Shown: positions 9,095 to 18,188 of the stretch, one piece after another | Numbering within the stretch: the first letter of the stretch is position 1 | Layout of the letters: each line of letters begins with the position of its first letter | Source of the DNA: Acinetobacter bohemicus ANC 3994 | Lineage (GTDB): Bacteria; Pseudomonadota; Gammaproteobacteria; Pseudomonadales; Moraxellaceae | Direction: 5' to 3' | Assembly: GCF_000367925.1 (NCBI RefSeq) | Contig: NZ_KB849168.1 | Coordinates: 323,770-387,769, forward strand | DNA length: 64,000 nucleotides | The notes under the pieces: model-generated | Seen by the model: the letters and a program-made list of their open reading frames with translations, nothing else | What the model was told of the DNA's origin: nothing | Databases searched by the model: none | Program-made: the position numbers and the translations under genes

Positions 9095-9313
9095 GATAGT
9101 TTACTCAACTCTGGGAGGTAAGATACATTTGTGTATTACCTCAAATATGCCTTACATTTAGACACAAAGGTGAACAGTTTCTCGCTCATCACATTGTGCA
9201 TAACATTTCATTTAAAGATTAAGAATAGGATTGCTAATTTTGTCATTTCATTGCAAGCTTATTTTGCTTTATGTAACAAAAAACATGCTTTTTTTTATTT
9301 GAGGGAGAACTAG
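9095..9313. promoter_or_regulatory. Divergent promoter region between pbpG and gacA
   Basis: 219 bases of AT-rich sequence between two divergent genes. It must hold both promoters, but I do not see a convincing consensus pair on either side. GGGAG at 9303-9307 is the gacA ribosome-binding site. Confidence 0.5.
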
Positions 9314-9949
9314 GTGATCACAGTTTTAGTAGTAGATGACCATGAGTTGGTACGTACCGGAATTTGCCGAATGCTCGAAGACCATGCGGATGTTCAAGTC
9401 ATTGGTCAAGCTGAATCTGGAGAAGAAGCGATTACCTTAGTCCGTCAACATCACCCCAATGTAGTCTTACTCGATGTCAACATGCCGGGCATTGGTGGGG
9501 TAGAAACCACCCGACGCCTATTGCAAACCGCACCCGAGACCAAAGTCCTCGCTGTGAGTGGTTTAGCGGAAGAGCCTTACCCTTCATTATTATTAAAAGC
9601 CGGTGCGAAAGGCTATATTACCAAAGGTGCTCCAGTCACCGAGATGGTTCGTGCCATCAACAAAGTCATGCAAGGTGGCAAATATTTTAGTGCCGATATT
9701 GCAGAACAACTGGCCAGTTCATATCTTTCAGATACACAACAGTCGCCATTTAATGCATTATCAGAACGTGAAATGCAGGTGGCAATGATGGTGGTGAATT
9801 GTATTAGTGCACAGGAAATTGCCGACAAACTGTTTGTCAGTGTGAAAACCGTCAATACTTACCGTTATCGTATCTTCGAAAAACTGAATTTAGACAGTGA
9901 TGTAAAACTGACCCATTTAGCCATTCGGTATGGGCTAATTAAACCTTAA
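9314..9949 (+). CDS. gacA: GacA/UvrY-type response regulator
   Basis: LuxR-family response regulator of the Gac/Rsm class. 211 residues from GTG at 9314, with GGAG seven bases upstream. The receiver domain (1-120) has the acidic pair D8/D9 and phospho-acceptor D54 (VVLLDVNMPG). The C-terminal LuxR helix-turn-helix (about 148-205) contains LSEREMQV and SAQEIADKLFVSVKTVNTYRYRIF. No uvrC follows, unlike the Pseudomonas gacA-uvrC arrangement. Instead pilS and pilR follow within 32 and 18 bases, suggesting a shared transcript. No GacS gene is in the window. In A. baumannii gacA affects biofilm, motility and virulence (established knowledge). Confidence 0.92.
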   Translation: MITVLVVDDHELVRTGICRMLEDHADVQVIGQAESGEEAITLVRQHHPNVVLLDVNMPGIGGVETTRRLLQTAPETKVLAVSGLAEEPYPSLLLKAGAKGYITKGAPVTEMVRAINKVMQGGKYFSADIAEQLASSYLSDTQQSPFNALSEREMQVAMMVVNCISAQEIADKLFVSVKTVNTYRYRIFEKLNLDSDVKLTHLAIRYGLIKP

Positions 9950-9981
9950 TACTTTTTGATTTCGCTTTCTAGAAGACATGC

Positions 9982-11550
9982 ATGACGCAAAAAACGAATA
10001 TTTTTGAGTTTAATCAATATCATTTAGGCATGTGGTATGCCACCTATAGACTGATTATTGCGACATGTCTTCTACTGATTTTCGTACTCACTTATCAGCG
10101 CTTAAATACAGATTATCAATATCCAAAACTCTATCTTTATGTACTGATTGGCTATGTCACAATCAATTTTATTCAATTGATTTTAATTAGAAAAATAAAA
10201 TATAAAATCCCACAACAATTCATTTTGATCTTTACAGCCGATGTCATTGCTTTAAGTTTACTGACTTTAGCCATGGATGGCCCTAATCTGCATTTAAGCC
10301 TGCTTTTTGTGATCACCATTTTTGCAGCATCTTTATTACTCGATGCAAAAAAGGCATTGGTCATTACCCTGATTGCGGTGATTAGTGTGGTTTACCAGCT
10401 TTTTTTAGGCAGCTTATTTGATTTTTCATCCCTCAATAATATCGGCAATAGCGCCCTGTTGGCTTTTTTGTTTTTTGTCGTCTATGGCAGTGGTCAATTA
10501 GCAGTTCGACGCTTCCAATTGTTGGAAAATTTAAATTTTTCGCAATCTTTGGAACTTAATCGACTACAAAATTTGAACCGTTATATTTTAGAACAGATTG
10601 AACTGGGTTATTTGGTCTTAGATGAGAACTGTCATATTGTGCTCAGTAATCCTGCTGCATGTATGCTGTTGGGTATTCCGCCACTCTATGCTTATGATAA
10701 ATTCCCCTTATACAAAGCCCAACCCGATTTATTTGAATTACTCAAATTTGATCAGCTCAAAAACGGCGAGAAATTTCAGTTCGAGTCACAATTGAGTTTG
10801 TATCATATGCACATTGAAGTACAAAAATTAATTGTGCCCCATCAGACCCTCACCCTGTTGGTGCTACAAGATGCCCGTAAACTCAATCAAAAAGTACAAC
10901 AATTAAAACTTGCAGCATTAGGACAACTTTCAGCCAGTATTGCGCACGAAATTCGCAATCCACTCGCAGCGATTGTCCAAGCCAATGAGCTTTTGGCGGG
11001 CAGTGATCTCGATCAGCAACAGCGTTTAAGTCAGATGATTGCTAAACAAGCGCTCCGGATTGATTGCATCATCCAAGACACGCTTAATATGGTACGAAAT
11101 AAAGAAACCTATCCCACACAATTACAACTCAATCAGTTTATCCCAACATTCCTACAAGAAGATTTAGCTGATGTTGCACAGCAAATTAACTACAACATCC
11201 AAGATAAAATGGCGATCACTTTTGATGAAGCTCAACTGCGGCAAATTCTAATTAACTTGCTGCGTAATGCAATTCGGCATAATGTTCCAGCGCATGCAAA
11301 AATTGAATTAAATATTTATGCCCATGAATCTAATGTTCGAATTGATGTGCGTGATTTTGGTTCAGGCGTAGCTTCACAAGACCTGGCTTATTTATTTCAA
11401 CCTTTTTTTAGTACCGAAATTACAGGAACTGGTTTAGGATTATACTTATCACGTAGCTTTTGCGAAGCAAATCAAGCAGAACTCAACTACGTAGAACAAA
11501 AACAAGGGGCATGCTTTCGAATAGAATGCCCACATGTTGCTTTAAATTAA
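9982..11550 (+). CDS. pilS: Sensor histidine kinase PilS
   Basis: Membrane sensor that phosphorylates PilR to control type IV pilin transcription. 522 residues. About six hydrophobic segments occupy residues 20-175, then a PAS-like domain (about 195-300), a HisKA domain with H322 in the H-box AHEIRNPLAAIV, and an HATPase domain with DFGSGV and a GTGLGLYLS G2 box. Six transmembrane helices followed by PAS match Pseudomonas PilS. The gene sits between gacA and pilR; the start ATG at 9982 is preceded by AGAAGA. Confidence 0.94.
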   Translation: MTQKTNIFEFNQYHLGMWYATYRLIIATCLLLIFVLTYQRLNTDYQYPKLYLYVLIGYVTINFIQLILIRKIKYKIPQQFILIFTADVIALSLLTLAMDGPNLHLSLLFVITIFAASLLLDAKKALVITLIAVISVVYQLFLGSLFDFSSLNNIGNSALLAFLFFVVYGSGQLAVRRFQLLENLNFSQSLELNRLQNLNRYILEQIELGYLVLDENCHIVLSNPAACMLLGIPPLYAYDKFPLYKAQPDLFELLKFDQLKNGEKFQFESQLSLYHMHIEVQKLIVPHQTLTLLVLQDARKLNQKVQQLKLAALGQLSASIAHEIRNPLAAIVQANELLAGSDLDQQQRLSQMIAKQALRIDCIIQDTLNMVRNKETYPTQLQLNQFIPTFLQEDLADVAQQINYNIQDKMAITFDEAQLRQILINLLRNAIRHNVPAHAKIELNIYAHESNVRIDVRDFGSGVASQDLAYLFQPFFSTEITGTGLGLYLSRSFCEANQAELNYVEQKQGACFRIECPHVALN

Positions 11551-11568
11551 TATTACTGGGGTGTAATT

Positions 11569-12978
11569 GTGGAACGACAACCACTTGTTTTGTTAGTGGA
11601 TGATGAGGAAGACTTGTGTACGCTCATGCAAATGTCTTTATCGCGTATAGGCATAAAAACTCATATTGCACATCGTCTAGAACAAGCCAAAAAACTCTTA
11701 TCTGAAAATAGTTATGATGCTTGTTTAACCGATTTAAATTTACCTGATGGTAATGGACTACAGTTGGTAGAATGGTTGACTCAGCGCTTTCCATCCTTGC
11801 CCGTGGCAGTATTGACGGCCTATGGCAATATGGAAATTGCGATTGCCGCATTAAAAGCCGGCGCTTTTGATTTTGTCAGCAAACCGATTAATCAAAAACA
11901 TTTGCAACAACTTTTACAAAAAGCTTTAAACAAACCCATCGAGCATTTCAACAGCAAAGAAGACAGTCTGGAACAAAAATTACTGATTGGACAATCGCTG
12001 CCGATTCAACAATTACGCATTACCTTAAATAAAATCGCTCGCTCTCAAGCACCGGTCTTTATTACGGGTGAATCAGGTACAGGTAAAGAAGTCATTGCCA
12101 ATCTGGTCCATCGTTTAAGTAATCGCAACGAAGGCCCTTTTATCGCGATTAACTGTGGTGCGATTCCAACTGAACTGATGGAAAGTGAGCTGTTTGGGCA
12201 CAAAAAAGGTAGCTTTACTGGTGCAACGCAAGATAAACAAGGGCTGATTCAGTCGGCACATGGCGGGAGTCTATTTTTAGATGAAGTGGCTGAACTGCCT
12301 TTAAGTATGCAGGTCAAGCTGCTTCGTGCGGTGCAAGAAAAACGTATTCGCCCTGTCGGTTCGGACGCTGAAATTGATGTCGATTTTCGGGTCATTAGCG
12401 CCAGTCATCAAGACTTGGAAGCCTTGGTACAACAAGGTAAATTTCGCCAAGACTTGTTTTTCCGTATTCATGTGATGGATCTTGTGCTTCCGCCACTACG
12501 CGAACGCGGCGATGACATTATTTTATTGGCGCATCATTTTATTCAAAAAATTAGTCAAGAATGGGGTATTCCAAGCAAGCAATTGACGGAGCGTTCCAGA
12601 AACTTTTTGCTAGGTCAATATTATCCCGGTAATGTCCGAGAACTGCGCAATATTATTGAACGCGCCATGACTTTAAGTGATGACGAAAAAATTGACTTGC
12701 CGAACTTACAAAGTGCGCCATTACGTTACCCTGTCGTCAGTACAATCGCAGATCAGGAATCAACCCTCATTCCTCGCACTGAAATTCTACTGTCTTCGAA
12801 AAAGTTACCCGATGAAGGTTTAGAGCTTTATTTAGAAAATATTGAAAAAGATATTTTACTCAATGCACTGAATCTAACCCATTGGAACAGAACGCTGGCA
12901 GCAAAAAAACTCGGCATGTCGTTTCGTTCTTTACGCTACCGGTTAAAGAAATTTGGCTTAGATACCGATGATGAATAA
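11569..12978 (+). CDS. pilR: Sigma54-dependent response regulator PilR
   Basis: NtrC-family activator that drives pilA from a sigma54 promoter. 469 residues from GTG at 11569. The receiver domain has D55 (CLTDLNLPD). The AAA+ domain has Walker A GESGTGKE (167-174) and the sigma54-contacting loop as GSFTGA (214-219), with Ser in place of the common Ala. Walker B is SLFLDEVAEL and the arginine-finger region is FRQDLFFRI. A Fis-type helix-turn-helix ends the protein (NRTLAAKKLGMSFRSLRYRLKKF). It converges on ctpA with five bases between the stop codons. Confidence 0.95.
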   Translation: MERQPLVLLVDDEEDLCTLMQMSLSRIGIKTHIAHRLEQAKKLLSENSYDACLTDLNLPDGNGLQLVEWLTQRFPSLPVAVLTAYGNMEIAIAALKAGAFDFVSKPINQKHLQQLLQKALNKPIEHFNSKEDSLEQKLLIGQSLPIQQLRITLNKIARSQAPVFITGESGTGKEVIANLVHRLSNRNEGPFIAINCGAIPTELMESELFGHKKGSFTGATQDKQGLIQSAHGGSLFLDEVAELPLSMQVKLLRAVQEKRIRPVGSDAEIDVDFRVISASHQDLEALVQQGKFRQDLFFRIHVMDLVLPPLRERGDDIILLAHHFIQKISQEWGIPSKQLTERSRNFLLGQYYPGNVRELRNIIERAMTLSDDEKIDLPNLQSAPLRYPVVSTIADQESTLIPRTEILLSSKKLPDEGLELYLENIEKDILLNALNLTHWNRTLAAKKLGMSFRSLRYRLKKFGLDTDDE

Positions 12979-12983
12979 ACCAT

Positions 12984-14159
12984 TTATTTATGGTTGAGAA
13001 TAATCTCTGCAACATGCTCAAGATAGTTTTCCTCTTTCATGTCATGTTGCAGCAGATATTGCTGATTAGGTTGAATTCCAACCCCTTCAATCATGTTGCC
13101 TTTAGGCGTGTAGTAATGCGATACCGTCATCTGCAAAGCCGCACCATTGGACAAAGGGAATAATTTTTGCACCACCCCTTTTCCATAACTTTTTTCCCCC
13201 ACAACCCATGCACGGCCATGATCTTTGAGTGCTGCGGTAAAGACTTCAGCAGCTGAAGCAGAACGGCTATTCATTAAAATACCCAGCTTTAAATTTTGAA
13301 ATTCAAAACTCGGTAAGGCTTGAAATTGTTGATCACCCTCAGAACGGCTTTTGGTCGAGACAATCAGCCCTTGATTCAAAAATAAATCCGCGGATTCCAC
13401 CGCAGCAGATAATAGCCCACCGGGATTATTTCTTAAATCAAGCAAGACCGCTTTCAAGCGTGAAGAAGAATGCTCTTCAATTAAGCGTTTAATTTCATTG
13501 GCTGTATCTTGTTGAAAAACTTTTATTTTTATCACTAAAACTTGATTATGCAAGACATTCGCTTGTATATCGGTTTCTATTTTTTTATTGCGAACTAAAG
13601 TCAGTGGCGCACTATTTTGAGCCAATTGTAAACTTAAAGTCGAACCAATAGCGCCATTGAGTAAACTATGCACTTGATCATGATTGAGTTTTTTTAGTTC
13701 TTGATCATCAATCTTAAATACAGCAACACCATTACGTAGACCCTGTTTGGTCGAATCGGCATTACTTTTTAGGCCTTGAATCACCCACTGATGTAGCTGT
13801 GAATCATAAATCAATTCAAAATCAACCGAGGCCATATCGCCTTCGGTATATTGTAACAGCAGCTTATAATCTTCTGGACTTAAATAACGAGAATAACGGT
13901 CTAGTCCACCGACCAAACCTTTAATCGCTTGTTGAAATAAAGCATCATCATTTTTTTCATCGACATAATTGTCTTTGACAATGCTATAAATTTGCACAAA
14001 TTGCTGAATCGATTCCACCGGAACTTCAGCATAATTTTGTTCAACCTCATCATCAAAATCTAAAACAGGCGGAGTTTTCACCGCCCCAAGAGCTGAATGG
14101 CTCACACACATGAATAACGTGGTTAAAGTGACAACCATCTTCCAGCGTTGTAAAGCCAT
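12984..14159 (-). CDS. ctpA: Carboxy-terminal processing protease (S41 family)
   Basis: Periplasmic serine protease that trims C-termini of envelope proteins. 391 residues with a signal peptide ending near residue 25 (SALGA). A region at about 105-195 occupies the PDZ position but is weakly conserved. The catalytic Ser302 lies in SRSASAAEV and the general base Lys327 in EKSYGKG, with the 25-residue spacing seen in Prc-type enzymes. LLDLRNNPGG is the conserved S41 core. It is short for the family. It lies 26 bases downstream of gpmI on the same strand, so it is likely co-transcribed with it. Confidence 0.9.
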   Translation of the reverse strand: MALQRWKMVVTLTTLFMCVSHSALGAVKTPPVLDFDDEVEQNYAEVPVESIQQFVQIYSIVKDNYVDEKNDDALFQQAIKGLVGGLDRYSRYLSPEDYKLLLQYTEGDMASVDFELIYDSQLHQWVIQGLKSNADSTKQGLRNGVAVFKIDDQELKKLNHDQVHSLLNGAIGSTLSLQLAQNSAPLTLVRNKKIETDIQANVLHNQVLVIKIKVFQQDTANEIKRLIEEHSSSRLKAVLLDLRNNPGGLLSAAVESADLFLNQGLIVSTKSRSEGDQQFQALPSFEFQNLKLGILMNSRSASAAEVFTAALKDHGRAWVVGEKSYGKGVVQKLFPLSNGAALQMTVSHYYTPKGNMIEGVGIQPNQQYLLQHDMKEENYLEHVAEIILNHK

Positions 14160-14185
14160 CCGTTCACCTGTTTATACGATTTATT

Positions 14186-15733
14186 TTATGATGCCAAAGT
14201 AATCAAATTACGACCTTGCATTTCTTTAGGTACAGGAATTTGCATTAAGCTTAATAAGGTCGGTGCGACATCGGCAAGTACACCCCCTTCAGCAATCGTT
14301 GCAGAAGTTGGTCCTACGTAAATGAAGGGCACAAGTTCAGTGGTATGTTGCGTATGGACTTGACCACTTTTGTAGTCTTGCATTTGTTCGACATTACCAT
14401 GGTCAGCCGTGATCAGCATATGACCTTTTTGTGCCATCACCGCTTCATAGACACGACCTAAACAGGTGTCTACCGCTTCCACTGCTTTCACAGCAGCATC
14501 AAATACCCCTGTGTGTCCGACCATATCACCATTGGCAAAGTTGACCACCAACAAATCAAATTCACCTGAATTAATTGCAGCCACCAATTCATCGGTCACT
14601 TCATAAGCACTCATTTCAGGCTTAAGGTCATAGGTCGCCACATTGGGTGATGGAATGAGGATGCGTTTTTCACCTGGATATTCATCTTCACGACCACCAC
14701 TGAAGAAGAAAGTCACATGGGCATATTTTTCAGTTTCAGCAATACGCAGTTGGGTTTTACCTAAATTCGATAAATATTCACCAATCGAGTTCTGCAAGGC
14801 ATCTGGCATATAGGCCACAGGTGCATCAATCGTGGCTTGATAACGGGTCAACATCACAAATTTAGACAGCTTTGGAACCACTTTACGTTCAAAAGCTGCA
14901 AAATCTTTTTCGACAAATGCTTTGGTGATTTCACGGGCACGATCCGCACGGAAATTCATAAAGACAACGCTGTCACCATCTTGAATTTTAGCCACATCGC
15001 CAATACGCGTCGCTTTGACAAATTCATCTTTTTCTTCAGCAGCATAAGCTTGTTCTAAGCCTTCAACGGCTGTTGTCGCTGTACGTATTGCTTCGCCTTC
15101 AGTCAATAAACGATAGGCTTGTTCAACACGATCCCAACGATTGTCACGATCCATGGCAAAATAACGACCAATCATGGTCGCAATACGCCCTTGACCCGGA
15201 TATTGAGCAAAAACAGCCTCTAATTTTTCTAAAGAAGGTTGGGCACTTTTAGGCGGTGTATCACGACCATCCAAGAACGCATGCAAATATACTTTCGCAC
15301 CACGTTTTAAGGCCAACTCACACATCGCCACAATATGGTCTTCATGCGAATGTACGCCACCTTGTGACAACAGGCCCAGAATATGTACAGCACCCTGTGC
15401 AGCTTTGGCTTTTTCCACCGCATCAATCAAAACGTCATGCTCAAAAAAAGCACCTGTACGAATGTCTTTGGTAATACGGGTGAAGTCTTGATACAACACA
15501 CGACCTGCACCAAGGTTCATGTGACCCACTTCAGAATTGCCCATTTGACCATCCGGTAGACCGACATCTTCACCAGAACCAGAAATCAAACTATGTGGAT
15601 GCTTTTCTTGCATAGCCGTTAAATTAGGTCGTTTGGCTGCTAAAAAAGCATTGTCTTCGACCGCTTCGCGATGCCCTACACCATCCATAATTACCAATAC
15701 GTGAGGGATTTTGCCAGCAGTTGCACCCGTCAT
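14186..15733 (-). CDS. gpmI: 2,3-bisphosphoglycerate-independent phosphoglycerate mutase
   Basis: Mn-dependent interconversion of 3- and 2-phosphoglycerate in glycolysis. I start at ATG 15731-15733 (515 residues, MTGATAGKIPHVLVIMDGVG), which matches the family length; the frame is open to 15790 but adds 19 unlikely residues. MDGVG carries a metal-binding Asp, the catalytic Ser is in GQMGNSEVGH, and later metal ligands sit in FANGDMVGHTG and ITADHGN. ctpA follows downstream, as in many gammaproteobacteria. Confidence 0.96.
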   Translation of the reverse strand: MTGATAGKIPHVLVIMDGVGHREAVEDNAFLAAKRPNLTAMQEKHPHSLISGSGEDVGLPDGQMGNSEVGHMNLGAGRVLYQDFTRITKDIRTGAFFEHDVLIDAVEKAKAAQGAVHILGLLSQGGVHSHEDHIVAMCELALKRGAKVYLHAFLDGRDTPPKSAQPSLEKLEAVFAQYPGQGRIATMIGRYFAMDRDNRWDRVEQAYRLLTEGEAIRTATTAVEGLEQAYAAEEKDEFVKATRIGDVAKIQDGDSVVFMNFRADRAREITKAFVEKDFAAFERKVVPKLSKFVMLTRYQATIDAPVAYMPDALQNSIGEYLSNLGKTQLRIAETEKYAHVTFFFSGGREDEYPGEKRILIPSPNVATYDLKPEMSAYEVTDELVAAINSGEFDLLVVNFANGDMVGHTGVFDAAVKAVEAVDTCLGRVYEAVMAQKGHMLITADHGNVEQMQDYKSGQVHTQHTTELVPFIYVGPTSATIAEGGVLADVAPTLLSLMQIPVPKEMQGRNLITLAS

Positions 15734-15856
15734 AATGAACACTCTTTTGTTTACAATTTCATCGTTATATCTTACCGAATTTTCGGTCAAGACTCTATGT
15801 GCAGATCATGCCTAAAGCGGATCATGCACCGTGTTTTATCAGGCTCTATGCAATGA

Positions 15857-16927
15857 TTAACGAGCACGTCGCAGTAAATAACCGCCCGCCAGCATCATGA
15901 AAATAATCGGTACAAACACAAACCATGCTGGTGAAGGTGAATACACTAAACTTGCATAGCCCAAGAAATCTTGTAGATAGAAGAATCCTAAGCCAATAAA
16001 CAAGGCAATCACCAAACGAAAACCCATTGACTGTTGACGTAAAGGACCAAAAATAAAGGAACAAGCAATCAGTACCAATGCAATTAAAGCAAACGGTGAA
16101 GCCACTTTCTGCCAAAATGCCAGTTTATACGTTTTCGGTACTTGGCTGTATTCATGCATATAACTCATAAAACTGACCAATTGACTTGGCGATAAATCCT
16201 CCGGATCAATGGTCACCATATGCACATATTTAGGTTGCAGCGCCAAAGCCAAAGGCAGTTGTTCTGCTTTAACCACTGTTGCATTGCCCTGCGGTAAAAT
16301 GTCAATTTGCGAAGCCGCTTTTAGACTCCAGTCGCCATCTTTGATGAACTGGCCTTCTGCCGCATTTAACACCCCTTTCAAGTGATAACGCTCATCAAAG
16401 TCAACCACTTGAACATGCTTGAGCTGTCCTTGTGCATTGGCATAATCAATATAAATAAAACGCTGACCTTCGCGTGTCCAATAACCACTGACTTCACCCA
16501 ATGAACTGACACTGCGGTGATCTTTCACGCTTTTGGCTTGTTCATTGGTGTATGGAATCACCCATTCACTGAGCACAAAGGACAACAGCACCAAAATTAA
16601 TGCCGAGCGAATTACCCAACCCACAATGCGCCACAAACTAATCCCGACGGAACGCATCACCACCAATTCAGCATTGGACGCTAACGTGCCTAGACCCAGT
16701 ACAGCACCAATTAAGGCCGCAATCGGCAAGATTTCATATAAGTAGCGAGGTGCACTCCAAAGTACATAAACCAAAGCATTCCACGCAGTATAGGTTTCAT
16801 TTAACTCACCTAATTCACCTAAATAGGTAAATAAAACTTGTAGAACCGATAGCACAACAGTTGCACCCAGCATCGCTAATGCGGTGGTTTTGGTCACATG
16901 TTTGGCAATTATTCGACGTGCTAACAT
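15857..16927 (-). CDS. lptG: LPS export permease LptG
   Basis: Inner-membrane permease subunit of the LptB2FG extractor that moves LOS/LPS onto the LptC-A-D bridge. 356 residues with three N-terminal hydrophobic segments (about 12-120), a periplasmic beta-jellyroll domain (about 130-265) and three C-terminal segments (about 275-352), ending in LLRRAR. The coupling-helix region contains SNAELVVMRSVGIS. The gene begins one base after the lptF stop, so it is translationally coupled. Acinetobacter usually makes lipooligosaccharide, so LOS is the likely cargo. Confidence 0.94.
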   Translation of the reverse strand: MLARRIIAKHVTKTTALAMLGATVVLSVLQVLFTYLGELGELNETYTAWNALVYVLWSAPRYLYEILPIAALIGAVLGLGTLASNAELVVMRSVGISLWRIVGWVIRSALILVLLSFVLSEWVIPYTNEQAKSVKDHRSVSSLGEVSGYWTREGQRFIYIDYANAQGQLKHVQVVDFDERYHLKGVLNAAEGQFIKDGDWSLKAASQIDILPQGNATVVKAEQLPLALALQPKYVHMVTIDPEDLSPSQLVSFMSYMHEYSQVPKTYKLAFWQKVASPFALIALVLIACSFIFGPLRQQSMGFRLVIALFIGLGFFYLQDFLGYASLVYSPSPAWFVFVPIIFMMLAGGYLLRRAR

Positions 16928-16928
16928 T

Positions 16929-18029
16929 TTAAGACCTCACCTGCTGAATGCGTTTCTTAATTTTAGGGGCAAGCTTTTGTTTGCGTGAAAATAATGCCGC
17001 AGCAACACCATATACCACCAAGACCAACGGATATGCCTCTATGCCCATTTCATCTTTACTGACCCGCGTTTTCACCGCCATCAGTGCCACAATCAAACTG
17101 GCAAAAATGAGCAAAGCAGGAAAGAGTTTTAAATAACGACCTTGGCGTGGACTGACTTCTGAAAGTGCAATCGCTAAGGCTAAAGCCACGATAATGGAGA
17201 ATGGAACGAAGATCCGCCAGCCCAATTCACTGGCAACAACAGGATCAGCACGATTCGTCCAAAGCTTAGCAATAGGTAATGCTTCCACTTCGGCACTTTC
17301 AAATTTAGCTTCTGTGTCACTTTCTAAACGTAAACGATAGGATTGAAATTCTGCTTGGCTATATTTCGCTTTGCCGGGGAAAATTTCGTAACGACGACCT
17401 TCGACCAAATCGACAATACTGGCGGTTTCATTGGCAACTTCAACACGAGTTGCTTCCTTCGCCAAAATCATCACATCAGGTTTATCTGGCTTTGCCGCAC
17501 GTTGATAGAAAAAGACATCTTTTAAATTACGACGATCTTCAGACAAGTCCCCCGCATAAATGGTATAGGGCCCCGATGAAATAAACTCTTTCGGGCGGAC
17601 TAAATCAAAGCCCGTTCGCACTGCTTGATTGGTGGTCAATTCTTCAAACTGACGCAGCCCCCAAGGCGATATCCAAATCATGAGCACCGATTGCACGGCA
17701 AGAAAAACCACAGTCAACGGTATCAGTAAACGACCCAAGCGATGCCGACTGATTCCACTGCCATTAAGCACCGCCATTTCATGGTCAACATACAAACGAC
17801 CAAACACCAGTACCAAGCCAATAAAGAAGCCCAATGGAAGAATTAAAGTCAGAAATTCTGGCAATCGATAACCAATAATACTGAATAGAATACTGACATC
17901 TAAACGACCTTGTGCCGCAACACCAAAGTACTTGATCAGTCGACCACCCATCATGATTAAGGTCAATAAGGCAATCACAACCAAGGATGTAGACACCACT
18001 TGCTTGACCAAATAACTCCGAATAATCAA
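16929..18029 (-). CDS. lptF: LPS export permease LptF
   Basis: Partner of LptG in the LptB2FG complex. 366 residues beginning MIIRSYLVKQVVSTSLVVIA; two groups of hydrophobic segments flank a periplasmic domain (about residues 130-270). The coupling region contains VDHEMAVLNGSGIS, the LptF counterpart of the lptG motif. It is first in the lptF-lptG operon and is divergent from pepA, with 159 bases between. lptB is not in the window, as is common. Confidence 0.94.
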   Translation of the reverse strand: MIIRSYLVKQVVSTSLVVIALLTLIMMGGRLIKYFGVAAQGRLDVSILFSIIGYRLPEFLTLILPLGFFIGLVLVFGRLYVDHEMAVLNGSGISRHRLGRLLIPLTVVFLAVQSVLMIWISPWGLRQFEELTTNQAVRTGFDLVRPKEFISSGPYTIYAGDLSEDRRNLKDVFFYQRAAKPDKPDVMILAKEATRVEVANETASIVDLVEGRRYEIFPGKAKYSQAEFQSYRLRLESDTEAKFESAEVEALPIAKLWTNRADPVVASELGWRIFVPFSIIVALALAIALSEVSPRQGRYLKLFPALLIFASLIVALMAVKTRVSKDEMGIEAYPLVLVVYGVAAALFSRKQKLAPKIKKRIQQVRS

Positions 18030-18188
18030 ATTAATTCTTCCAAAAAAGAGGCAAATAAAAACTAGGCTTAGTTTACCCGAATGCTGAAAATATAAAACCT
18101 ATACTGTAGTTGCGCATTGAAACTCTATTCATAGAAATGTTTCAATGGTTTAATGGTTTGCAAACATTCAAAGGCATGAATACAGAAC

